Assembly (NCBI GenBank): GCA_030065055.1
Contig: JASJDS010000066.1
Coordinates: forward strand, 1-40,410
Length of the DNA stretch: 40,410 bases
Direction of reading: 5' to 3'
From: Calothrix sp. MO_192.B10
Lineage (GTDB): Bacteria > Cyanobacteriota > Cyanobacteriia > Cyanobacteriales > Nostocaceae
This document shows, piece by piece, positions 32,201 to 40,025 of the stretch (its first letter is position 1; every line of letters begins with the position of its first letter). A program made the translations under genes and the position numbers. The notes beneath the pieces were generated by a model. The model worked only from the letters and a program-made list of their open reading frames with translations. It searched no databases and was not told the origin of the DNA.

Positions 32201-33007
32201 TGTTTTGCCTTCTTTGTCCTCAAATAACAAATAACCAGTATTGCCCCCATTGCCATTTTCCCCCTTAGTGGCGGCTACGGGGTCACTCAATTTTGCCTTT
32301 TCCTGCAAGCTACCATCAGCGTCATACACCCCATGACCATCAAAATGCACAATATCAATGGGGGGTTTACGCTTATCTTCCAACCGTTCGACTAAATTAT
32401 CCAAAGTCGCCGGACGCAAAAATTCTACCTCCACCCGTCCAGCAGCTTCCTGTTCAATGGCATCCAACACAGCCCTTGCTTCCCCCCTGGGGTCAATAAA
32501 TCCGGCATCCGTGGGACGACTAATGACAAACAGCAAGCGCAAACAGTCCTTTTGCTTAATTTTAAACGGTCTGCGTCCACCTCCTGCCCCTGCCAACCGG
32601 CGACGAATGGAAATACGGGGATTGTCATGGACTAAATAAGTACCTGCCGAGTCCCGTAATAATTCCCAGGGAAGGGATAAAATTGCTGGGTGACTGGCGC
32701 TGATGGTTAATAAGCGTGTTTCCTCATCTGCGTCTTGGAACTGATTAAATATCCGTTGGGCAGGGCGATGGTTAAAAACAGCGTCAAATAAATCTTCTCC
32801 CCACTGCGGTAATTTTTGTTGTATTTGTTGCGCCCGTTTATCATCTACTTCCGTAGTATAACGGGAAGAATACACTTCTAAGTACCAGCGAATCTCCTCT
32901 AAGTCTGCTGTACTCAGGGGGTTGGTAAAATCCAGTCTATCTGTTTCTTGGTCATCAAGTTTGACGATCACTCGATCGATTTCCGGAAAGCGCAGATTGA
33001 GTTCCAT
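29234..33007 (-). CDS. CHAT caspase-like protease fused to STAND ATPase and TPR array
   Basis: 1257 residues. The CHAT (caspase HetF associated with TPRs) domain covers about 60-400 and keeps the catalytic pair: His225 in 'IVHFDGHGVYD' and Cys294 in 'IVLSACQSAA'. A low-complexity linker (401-417) leads to a STAND/NB-ARC-like ATPase at about 422-720, with Walker A 'GFGGQGKTYLA' (Lys455) and Walker B 'LLLILDNLE' (521-529). TPR-like helices fill about 860-1180. The short C-terminal part after that is unassigned. The layout is that of NLR-like proteins that hold a protease inactive until a trigger is sensed; related proteins act in phage defence or regulated cell death, and in cyanobacteria in differentiation (HetF). 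The start ATG 33007 fits the domain. No obvious partner or immunity gene is adjacent. Confidence 0.88.
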   Translation of the reverse strand: MELNLRFPEIDRVIVKLDDQETDRLDFTNPLSTADLEEIRWYLEVYSSRYTTEVDDKRAQQIQQKLPQWGEDLFDAVFNHRPAQRIFNQFQDADEETRLLTISASHPAILSLPWELLRDSAGTYLVHDNPRISIRRRLAGAGGGRRPFKIKQKDCLRLLFVISRPTDAGFIDPRGEARAVLDAIEQEAAGRVEVEFLRPATLDNLVERLEDKRKPPIDIVHFDGHGVYDADGSLQEKAKLSDPVAATKGENGNGGNTGYLLFEDKEGKTALITAETLGDMLNRQKVGLIVLSACQSAAVAGEDAMGCVAARLTHAGIPTVLAMTYSVLVTTAHQLFAKFYQRLMRGEGMGEALDNARRDLYLNRERGERQRGEKRITLKLDDWFLPALYQAAGDTPLLTDTFPLSPTPPLSPSSNLPQLQEAGFFGRNREIWQIERAFVQQTRRITISGFGGQGKTYLACEAGRWLCRTGVFEQVCFVDYAAFQGVDAVGLAVSTLGTVLDRSFVDVEAVRAYLQGEKQSLLLILDNLETISPQPLQELLTVAKQWSEVGNCRVLLTTRTPDFAHADYSREGSLKHISLPLQGLGEEDALDYFQTLMKLPPEPQFDLPKRQALLKLFKLVDFHPLSIKLLAWQLKYRRIAEIGQRLEQLIAATTNVPDKDRSLLASLNLSLERLEGEAQQWLPKLGVFQGGALEMLLLAITELSESQWQILRPALENTGLMQAEYLPGVNSSFLKFHPTLAPVLWLRLSAEEQGELLARHRQRYALLSNYLYEQDIPNPVFARAIAQRELPNLLMAVHGALEADEEWAVHFVNNVSRFLNNFGLNRDRAVLIAKLGKKDDFLARSNRGEKLYSDGHYGEAAQVFGEILAGLGESPSYDRCLTLGRLGRCFREQGQAAQAATLYRQALVELGQLDSSDEVKRQMGAMQTDLGDVLTDMGDYEEARKAYEAALAISREQDNDHQIAVVQGQLGTLALVQSNLPEAEKRYREALKTFQRLDEPASEAVLWHQLGRVYEEAHQWDAAEETYREAARIDEFQGNLAGAARTWNQLAMVNMYAGRPEAAEAWYKKAGDEFKALGDKATASKVLSNLANLLQNQRNSQGQYHRLTEARQYGEEALAILKNLDPDATEIWITYTILAKIADKQGEAAPAREYRLLARRAKAAFAGTQYELRQYGQFIAWVVAAVGDAQVRQQLESDMQEVGNNNRVAAIRRILDGERDEEALVEPLDFEDSMIVSAILQGIADPQTLKPLLREGE
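31750..31805. repeat. Low-complexity G-rich tract in the CHAT-ATPase linker
   Basis: Plus-strand words gggggagtgggggag and similar recur here and are translated on the minus strand as a Pro/Ser-rich linker (PLSPTPPLSPSS). Such 'ctcccccactccccc' tracts also occur between cyanobacterial genes, so this looks like another repeat tolerated in a linker. Confidence 0.55.
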
Positions 33008-33614
33008 CGGTGGGGGTAGATTGAAGAGACTGTATTAAAAGAATCATTTTCGCTGCTGATAGTTCCGGAAGGAATGAATAAAAATCTCACGCAGAGGAGG
33101 ACACTTGCGGTGGACGGTAAGCCATTGCGGTGGACGGGTTTCCCGGCATAAAGGAGGCAGTGCGGTGGACGGGTTCCCCGGCATAAAGCAACTGCCGTCA
33201 ACTGGCGCAACCCGGAAGGGGTTCCCCGGCATAAGCAAAGTGTCCGTCACACAGAGGCGCAGAGGTGCAACATTTTTCGTCAATTAAGTGAGGGGTAAAA
33301 CACACCACCCTGAGAACCTCACTTTGCCACCCTTTCCCGCCCTGCAATAAATTGCGGGCTAACAAACCAAGCACGTTAAAACATGCTGAAAACTTTACCC
33401 AGTCTGATTTATCAGACTTTGTCTTTGAGCCTGGGAATTTATTCCTAGGCAGTGAGGATGGTTCATTACGAATGTTGCAAGGAGAAGGTAAAATTAAGTA
33501 AACATGATATTATATCATTTCCGTTTGTATCGGAATTATTTAAATTTCCTTCTTCTCCCTCTTCCTCTGTGCCTCTGTGGTTTTTTTATCATTCCGATGT
33601 AACCGGATTTGATA
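33008..33614. repeat. Repeat-filled space upstream of CHAT gene
   Basis: The unit gcggtggacgggtttcccgg followed by cataaag, or close forms, recurs at 33107, 33127, 33162 and, degenerate, up to 33235. REP-like hairpins follow at 33339-33359, 33401-33418 and 33429-33450, all with a TTTA loop. A 'cctctgtgcctctgtgg' repeat lies at 33562-33578. No gene was seen; frames of 60-80 codons follow the repeats. Confidence 0.75.
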
Positions 33615-34034
33615 TTATTGGGCATATTCTTCACAAAATGCCTTAACACCAATGTGAATTACAATCACAGCTAGGGCAACAACCAGAATTTCCAACGCAC
33701 CCCCAGAAAATCCCAGAGTTACCAACACAGCCCCAAATTTTTCGATTACCTCTTGATTATTCAAGTCTGCCCATTTTTTCCATTGGGTATGCAGTATTCC
33801 TCCATCATCGCACAGGTCGCATTTAGCCGCACGGGCGAATTTTTTCAGAAAACTGGGGGGTTTTTCTTGGGTAATTTCAGCAATGGCTTGACTCTGCTTC
33901 ACAGGTAAAGAATCAGGGGTTTCTGTTGCTCCTCTCTTTTGTCCTGAGTCTAATTCTCCCCTCAATTCCCGTAGTTGATTATCGATGGTTGCAGATAAAT
34001 TATTAATTTCTTCAACAGTAAAAATGTTATTCAT
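33615..34034 (-). CDS. Small membrane protein of unknown function, coupled to RND pump
   Basis: 139 residues; family not recognised. An acidic, probably helical N-terminus (MNNIFTVEEINNLSATIDN) is followed by a flexible part, a 'KCDLCDDGG' motif (Cys pair CxxC, possible metal site or redox pair) near residue 73 and one C-terminal hydrophobic helix at about 102-128 ('AVLVTLGFSGGALEILVVAL'). Its ATG lies inside the end of the RND gene (ATGAATAA overlap of 8 bp), so it is translated with the pump. It could be a small accessory subunit of the exporter, comparable in position to small proteins of other efflux operons, but this is inference. Confidence 0.7.
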   Translation of the reverse strand: MNNIFTVEEINNLSATIDNQLRELRGELDSGQKRGATETPDSLPVKQSQAIAEITQEKPPSFLKKFARAAKCDLCDDGGILHTQWKKWADLNNQEVIEKFGAVLVTLGFSGGALEILVVALAVIVIHIGVKAFCEEYAQ

Positions 34035-37000
34035 ATTTTGTAGTTATGCTTAATTTTTTTCTCAACCGAATCAACCAAACGGTAACATCATCTACCAGTG
34101 AATATACTACAGGAATAACAATTAAAGTCAGCAGTGTCGAAATAACCAAACCCCCTAGAATTACCGTAGCAATGGGTGAATAAGCATCCATTCCAGTTTC
34201 TGGGAAAAAGGCGAGTCTAACAATTACAATAATTGTTGTTAAAGTAGTCATTACAATCGCTTTTAATCTTACTGGTCCAGCTGCACGGATGGCGATATCT
34301 CTGGTTTCCCCTGCTTGACGTTTGGTCAAAATTAGTTCTAATAATAAAATTGCGGCGGAAACTGATAAACCAGATAGAATAATAATTCCCAAAATTGAAA
34401 CAGTAGAAAGAGTTTGTTTCGCTAATAGTAACGCCCCAAATACCCCTACTAACTGCAAAGGAATTGACAGCATCATAACTAAAGGTTGAATGAACGAGCC
34501 AAACTGAATTACCAAAATCAAATAAATCAGTAATAAAGATATAACCAACCCTTGTAAAAGTCGCTCAAACTCAATCATCATATCCGTCATATCCCCCATC
34601 GAGTCTATACCGTAACCAGGGTGAAAGTCTAATTTGCTACCAGCATCCATAGCGATCGCCATTGACAAGTCCATTGATGCGGGTCCGTTTTTCCGGTAAT
34701 AGCCGTTGACATAAACCACCCGTCGCCCGTTAACGTGTTCGATTAAGGTTGGTCCTTCTTGCCTTTCCAGTGTTGCCACGCTACTTAAAGGTACTTGTTG
34801 ACCGTCAGGGGTAGTAATGTAGGTAGATGACAAATCTTGCACAGTTCCCCGGTCTTGTTCGTTGTAGCGCACTAAGATAAAATTCTGTCTGACATTGGGA
34901 CGATTGTAATATCTGCGGGTGTAACCCCCATTTAAAGCATAACGAGCTTGTTCGGCTACTTGTTTGATGTTTAGTCCCAATTCCTCCGCTCGACGGCGAT
35001 CGATATTTAACTTATATTCTGGTTGGGACATGGCTGAACTGGTGTGAGGCATAACTAAACTGGGGGTTTTTTCGGCGATACCCAGGACACCATTAGCTAG
35101 ACGGTGCAGTACATCCAAATCTTCCCCATATACCGCCAACTGTATCGGTGCTGCCGATGTAGCCATCACATCCACCCCCATTTCCTTCATAGCGATGCGT
35201 CGCAAACCAGGAATTGAGCGGTTGGCTTGGTTTTTAACACTATCAATGATAGTCCAAATATCCCGTTCCCTTTGCCCCACATCCTTGAGGGTGACAATCA
35301 TAGAAGCGGTATTGACTCCCCCCATACTGTAACCGCTAAAGTAAGTACTGTTGCGCGTCAATTCAAAGCCAATTTGGGAAGAAACCTTTTCTACTTCCGG
35401 CTGTTTGAGTAAAATCTCTTCAAACTGTTGGGTTACTCGGTCGGTTTTACTAAAAGATGTGCCCGGTTCTAATTCAATAGTTGCCATAATTTGACCGGAA
35501 TCACCCAAAGGCATCATTTCCTGTCCAATTAAAGGATACAGGCTAAATGCCAAAACCATAGAAGCACCCGCAAACGCTAGGGTAACTTCTCGATTCTTCA
35601 TGCAGATATCGAGTAACCATCCGTAACCCCGCTCCAGTTGGTAAAAGCTGTAACGTATAGGAGTCAGTAATCTCTGCAACCAAGTTTTGCGTTTCCCCTT
35701 TTGGTGTAGTGGTTTGAGAAAGAATGCTGCCAGTAAGGGAATTAAGGTAATTGAGACCAGGAGGGAGGAGACAAAAGCAAAAACCATGGGATAAACCAGC
35801 CCGACAAACATCAGCCCCGTTAACCCCCCTGCCAGTATTGTTGGTAACAAAGCCGCGATCATCACACAGCTAGCCGCCGCACTTGCTAAAAATACCTCCC
35901 CCGTCCCTTTAATTGCTGCCTCATGGGGTTTGTATCCTGCTTGCAACTTCCTGTCAATGGAATCAATCACAATAATAGAATCATCCACCAACTTACCAAT
36001 CGCCATCATCATCCCAATTAAGGTGGAGGAATTCAACGACATACCCATAGGGATAAAAGGTAGCATTGATAACGCTAGGGATGTGGGGATGGAAATCATC
36101 ACAATCGCCGTCGCCCGGAAGTTTTCTAAGAAAACTAAGATTACTAACCCTGCTAGCACTACACTAATTAGTAATTCCCCCGTAGTACTATCCTTGATTA
36201 AATTTACTAAGTAAGAATTATCGTAAGCAACCTGAAACTCTAAACCGGGATATTGAGCTTTAATTTTAGTTAATTCTGCCTGTACCCGTTCAATTACCTG
36301 GGGCGAACTGGAATCAGGTTTTTGGATAATATTAACAGCCAGAGCCGCTTCACCATTGTAACGATAACTACTACGCCGTTCCTCATAGGTATCCTTAACG
36401 GTGGCGACATCTTTGACATAGACAACCCGTCCTTCCTGCTCAAAAATGGGGTAATCCATCACCCCTTGGGCATTTAACGCCCGTTCATCAGCCCGGACTA
36501 AAATTTCCCTGTCTCCCCTGGTTAAAACCCCCGCACCTTGGCTGATATTGTTAGCATCAATCGCGTCCCGTACCTGCAAAATTGACAAACCGTAAGCCGC
36601 CAACTTTTGGCGGTTGACAATCACTTGCAATTGTCGCCGATAGCCGCCAAAAATTGATACAGCTTGCACATCTTGCACCTGAGTCAGCCTGTCAACCAAG
36701 GTATTATCCGCAAACTCCCGCAACCGCATCGGGTCCCATCCTTCCCCCCGCAACCCCAGAGTCAGCACCGGACGGTTGAGGGGGTCGATGGGCAAAACCC
36801 AATAAGAACGGGTATTGATGCCATCAAGTGCCAAATCCCCCTCCGCAGACTTCATCACACTCTGCACCTCCTGCACCGCATTTTCGATATTTCCACCCCA
36901 GGCAAACTGCACAGTAACTAAGGACATATCTTGTTGGGAACTCGAACGGATAAAGCGCACTTCATCCAAGACAGTGAGACGCTGCTCAATGGGTTTACTG

Positions 37001-37194
37001 ATGTAGGTTTCCACCTCCGCAGGGGAAGAACCCGGAGCCATTGTTACAATAGCTACCAGAGGACTTTGCACATAAGGCATCATCCGCACCGGAATTAAGA
37101 AGAGGGTGAGTGCTGCCAGGATAAGAACAACTATGTACAAAGCAACAACCACCACCGGGTTTTTGATTGACCAACGGGTGAGAAAATATTTCAT
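34027..37194 (-). CDS. RND-family efflux pump subunit (AcrB/CusA superfamily)
   Basis: 1055 residues, usual RND length. Two repeats each have one N-terminal membrane helix (first at about 10-34), a large periplasmic loop, and a block of helices (about 338-490 and 880-1035). TM4 carries the proton-relay pair Asp404-Asp405 ('MAIGKLVDDSIIVIDSI'). In TM10, where AcrB has Lys940 ('GLSAKNAIL'), this protein has Ser946 ('GLSVSAAIL'), so the relay is not the standard one. It sits in the inner membrane and would join the fusion protein encoded upstream and a TolC-like channel encoded elsewhere. ATG at 37194 is chosen over an in-frame codon at 37239, since MKYFLTRWSIKNP is a standard RND start. Substrate is uncertain; the operon context suggests metal ions. 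Confidence 0.9.
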   Translation of the reverse strand: MKYFLTRWSIKNPVVVVALYIVVLILAALTLFLIPVRMMPYVQSPLVAIVTMAPGSSPAEVETYISKPIEQRLTVLDEVRFIRSSSQQDMSLVTVQFAWGGNIENAVQEVQSVMKSAEGDLALDGINTRSYWVLPIDPLNRPVLTLGLRGEGWDPMRLREFADNTLVDRLTQVQDVQAVSIFGGYRRQLQVIVNRQKLAAYGLSILQVRDAIDANNISQGAGVLTRGDREILVRADERALNAQGVMDYPIFEQEGRVVYVKDVATVKDTYEERRSSYRYNGEAALAVNIIQKPDSSSPQVIERVQAELTKIKAQYPGLEFQVAYDNSYLVNLIKDSTTGELLISVVLAGLVILVFLENFRATAIVMISIPTSLALSMLPFIPMGMSLNSSTLIGMMMAIGKLVDDSIIVIDSIDRKLQAGYKPHEAAIKGTGEVFLASAAASCVMIAALLPTILAGGLTGLMFVGLVYPMVFAFVSSLLVSITLIPLLAAFFLKPLHQKGKRKTWLQRLLTPIRYSFYQLERGYGWLLDICMKNREVTLAFAGASMVLAFSLYPLIGQEMMPLGDSGQIMATIELEPGTSFSKTDRVTQQFEEILLKQPEVEKVSSQIGFELTRNSTYFSGYSMGGVNTASMIVTLKDVGQRERDIWTIIDSVKNQANRSIPGLRRIAMKEMGVDVMATSAAPIQLAVYGEDLDVLHRLANGVLGIAEKTPSLVMPHTSSAMSQPEYKLNIDRRRAEELGLNIKQVAEQARYALNGGYTRRYYNRPNVRQNFILVRYNEQDRGTVQDLSSTYITTPDGQQVPLSSVATLERQEGPTLIEHVNGRRVVYVNGYYRKNGPASMDLSMAIAMDAGSKLDFHPGYGIDSMGDMTDMMIEFERLLQGLVISLLLIYLILVIQFGSFIQPLVMMLSIPLQLVGVFGALLLAKQTLSTVSILGIIILSGLSVSAAILLLELILTKRQAGETRDIAIRAAGPVRLKAIVMTTLTTIIVIVRLAFFPETGMDAYSPIATVILGGLVISTLLTLIVIPVVYSLVDDVTVWLIRLRKKLSITTKYE

Positions 37195-37685
37195 AAACAG
37201 GGCAGAAGACAACCCCCTTCGGGGGAATTCAAAAGTCAAAAGTCAAAAGTCAAAAGTCAAAATGGAAGAAAAGAGGTAAGTAAAATATTCTCGTTACCAG
37301 GCTGAGCCTGGTAACTAGGGGAAAGGAGGCGGAGCCTCCTGTTTATCGCATAGGAGTACAAGTTGTTAGTTAAAACGCATTTTCATTCCTTGCTCAGTCT
37401 GATTTATCAGACTTTGTCTTTAAGAAAAGGGAATTTATTCCTAGGCGGACATTTGGGCTAAGCGACATTGGTGCAAGTTGTTAGTTAAAACGCACTCTCA
37501 TTCCTTGCCCAGTCTGATTTATCAGACCAATTCAAATAATGTTGGCGACACATACATTCTTCGTCAGGGCACGGCATACACAATATTTTTGTGTATAAAA
37601 TTATTACTCTGATGCCGTGCCCCTACTGATCCACCCATCTATCCCATTCTTTTTTCAAAATGGTATAAAATCTAAAATTCCTCAA
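37195..37685. repeat. Repeat block between lipoprotein and RND genes
   Basis: An 8-bp tandem array (aaaagtca) covers about 37228-37261. Palindromes gttaccaggct/agcctggtaac (37294-37316) and aggaggc/gcctcct (about 37325-37340) follow. A 57-bp direct repeat (gtacaagttgttagttaaaa and onward) occurs at 37356-37412 and 37471-37527, each ending in the agtctgatttatcagac hairpin. A further gggcacggca...tgccgtgccc hairpin is at 37567-37622. No gene is seen. Confidence 0.8.
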
Positions 37686-38123
37686 CTACTTAACATTGAA
37701 TGTGTAACTTGCTTGGCCTTGGCGTTGAGAATCTTTAATTTTGGCAACTACGTCCCACTTTCCTTGCATACTAAAATTAGTCTTAACTTTATACCTACCC
37801 GGTTGTGAATCTGGTTCAATTTTGACCATTGAGGTCATGGTTTCTTCCCCTTCCATTGGCATGGAAACTTGCACATCCAAGTCTTTGACTGCTACAGGTT
37901 GGTTAGTTTTAGAATCGATAACTTCCACAACCAACTGAGTATTACCCATCTTCACTGTTTCTTGGGGATTCGGGGTAACTAGATTAATTTTGACCTTGCT
38001 TTGTTGTGATTTTGAGGATGAGTTTGTAGTTGTTGTAGATGTTGCTTCCGTTTGATTTTCTGGAGTGCTACAAGCAATTGTTAAGAAGCTGACAGCTAAC
38101 AGTAAATGTAAAAATTTAATCAT
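37686..38123 (-). CDS. Lipoprotein with YtkA/FixH-like beta domain
   Basis: 145 residues. A lipoprotein signal peptide is plain: 'MIKFLHLLLAVSFLTIACS', with lipobox T-I-A-C and Cys18 to be lipidated. After a Ser/Thr-rich spacer, residues about 45-145 form a YtkA-like immunoglobulin-type domain ('KINLVTPNPQETVKMGNTQL', 'VSMPMEGEETMTSMVKIEP', 'KWDVVAKIKDSQRQGQ'). The same domain, clearly homologous over its full length, is fused to the end of the neighbouring membrane fusion protein. The Met-rich strand 'VSMPMEGEETMTSM' could touch a metal such as copper, but this is speculation. ATG at 38123 is preferred over an upstream codon at 38174 because it directly begins the signal peptide. Confidence 0.85.
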   Translation of the reverse strand: MIKFLHLLLAVSFLTIACSTPENQTEATSTTTTNSSSKSQQSKVKINLVTPNPQETVKMGNTQLVVEVIDSKTNQPVAVKDLDVQVSMPMEGEETMTSMVKIEPDSQPGRYKVKTNFSMQGKWDVVAKIKDSQRQGQASYTFNVK

Positions 38124-38315
38124 TTTTTGATTTAATAATATGAGTGAATGGACATTGCTGAATTGAACTAACAAGTGTGATTACAACTCTTTCTCTCTGC
38201 GCCTTTGCATGACGTAAATCAATTACTTGTTGGGTTACGCTATCGCTTCACCCAACCGACTTTTTACTCTTACTCTCTGCGTCTCTGCGTCTCTGCGTGA
38301 GATAAATATAAATAA

Positions 38316-40025
38316 TTATTTAACAGTAAAATCAAAATCTGTTTTACCCTGATATTTTGAATCTTTAACTTTCACCTCCACTTCCCATTTACCTTTCATC
38401 CCAAAGTGGGTATCAACTTGGAAACGTCCCGGTTGAGAATCTGGTTTAATTTCTACCATTGATATCATCGGTGGCATATTTTTCATGGGCATAGTAACCT
38501 TTACATCTATGTTTTCTACTGCTATGGGTTTATTGGTTTTTGCATCTTGAACTTCTAAAATTAATTGAGCACCTCCTTTTTTAACAGAATTTGGAGAACT
38601 GGGAGAAATTAAAACCACTCGCGTGTTACCCTCAGACTTAGAATTATTACTACCCAGAGAAACGGATTTTCCAGCCCCATCCACCACTGCGACACGGGAA
38701 TTTTCCATTAACTTTGAGTTTCCGGAGGTAATCACCATATCCCCTGGTTTGAGTCCTGTGGTAATTTCTACCTGTTCCCCACTAATCAAGCCTGTAGTAA
38801 CAATTTTTCGCCTAGCTACCTCCCCATCAACTACCCAAACCGCTGTTTTATCTTTAAACTGAGTTAGAGCGGAACGTTTCACAGATAAAGCATTCGGCTG
38901 ACGAGCAGTGATGATTTCCATCTCCAGAAACTGACCGGATAGTAATTGAGTACCAGAATTATTCACTACAGTTTCCACAGTAATTGTACGGGTGTTGCTG
39001 TTAGTTTGAGGAAAGATACTAGTGATTCTCCCTGTAATTTCCTTAACCTTCGTACCGGGAACCTTTGCCACCATGGGAGTACCAACTTTGACATTCACCG
39101 CATCTTGTTGGGCAACGTTAGCACGTAGACGTATTTTCTGGTAATCTCCTATCTTGAGAACCCCCATCCCTGGTTGCACTACTACACCGGGATCTACCAT
39201 CCGTTCTTGAACAATACCCGTAATGGGCGATCGCAGTTTAGTATATCCCTTCATAATTGAGGCAGTATTCTTTTGTGCTTTTGCCTGCTTCAAGTCGCTC
39301 CTAGCCCTCAAAACCTGGGCTTCTAACCGTCTTAGCTTTACCCGTGCAGCCTTCAAAGCAGCTTGGGCAGTTATAGCATTAGTATCCTCAATGTCATACT
39401 GGTCTTGGGAAATAGCCCCCTCCTTGACCAACAACGCAAAGCGATCGCGTTTCTTTTGCCGATAGGACAGTTCTGCTGCTAATCGCTCAATTTCTTGCCT
39501 CTGCTCGTTTAATTCAATTTGGGCAGCTTCTAGATTGGTTTCCATCGAGTCAGCTTTTGCCGCAGCTTCTGCCACCCCAGTTAACCGCTCCCCAGCATCG
39601 AGTGTTGCTAAAATCTGTCCGGTGTTGATGCGATCGCCTGGATAAACGGAGTAATTTGTCAACTGTCCGGCTATCCGTGGATACACGGTGATTTCTTGAT
39701 AAGGATGTATCGAACCAGTATATTTAACTCTGGCTGCAAGTAAACCAGGTTTGACCGACATTACCGTTACGGGAGTAGGATTAAAAGAGCCATCGACCTG
39801 CATCATTTCGTCATGGGACATATTGCCATGATTATGTCCTTCCATCCCCGCCATTGACGAAGCGGGTTTAAATTGGTTGGTAACTGTCAAAATCCCGCCT
39901 GTGAGCAGGGCGAAAACGCCAATTCCCAAAATTGTTTTACCGGGACGCAGAGAACTCCCAGGGACTTGCTTGTCCTCGCTAGAAGTATGGGATATCACTT
40001 CAGGTGTTGAATGCTTCTCTGACAT
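38316..40025 (-). CDS. RND membrane fusion protein with His/Met-rich segment and C-terminal YtkA-like domain
   Basis: 569 residues from ATG 40025 (a GTG at 40058 is an in-frame alternative). One membrane helix at about 31-50 is followed by 'SSMAGMEGHNHGNMSHDEMM' (57-76), a dense His/Met cluster that suggests a Cu or Ag site as in CusB-like proteins. Then come a lipoyl/barrel-sandwich half ('YPRIAGQLTNYSVYPGDRIN'), a long alpha-hairpin (about 160-255), the second lipoyl half ('KLRSPITGIVQERMVDPG') and beta-barrel and membrane-proximal domains to about 445. Residues about 465-569 are a YtkA-like domain, paralogous to the lipoprotein downstream; this fusion makes it longer than usual adaptors. 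It is probably the first gene of the efflux operon. A putative response-regulator box lies 62 bp before the ATG. Confidence 0.9.
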   Translation of the reverse strand: MSEKHSTPEVISHTSSEDKQVPGSSLRPGKTILGIGVFALLTGGILTVTNQFKPASSMAGMEGHNHGNMSHDEMMQVDGSFNPTPVTVMSVKPGLLAARVKYTGSIHPYQEITVYPRIAGQLTNYSVYPGDRINTGQILATLDAGERLTGVAEAAAKADSMETNLEAAQIELNEQRQEIERLAAELSYRQKKRDRFALLVKEGAISQDQYDIEDTNAITAQAALKAARVKLRRLEAQVLRARSDLKQAKAQKNTASIMKGYTKLRSPITGIVQERMVDPGVVVQPGMGVLKIGDYQKIRLRANVAQQDAVNVKVGTPMVAKVPGTKVKEITGRITSIFPQTNSNTRTITVETVVNNSGTQLLSGQFLEMEIITARQPNALSVKRSALTQFKDKTAVWVVDGEVARRKIVTTGLISGEQVEITTGLKPGDMVITSGNSKLMENSRVAVVDGAGKSVSLGSNNSKSEGNTRVVLISPSSPNSVKKGGAQLILEVQDAKTNKPIAVENIDVKVTMPMKNMPPMISMVEIKPDSQPGRFQVDTHFGMKGKWEVEVKVKDSKYQGKTDFDFTVK

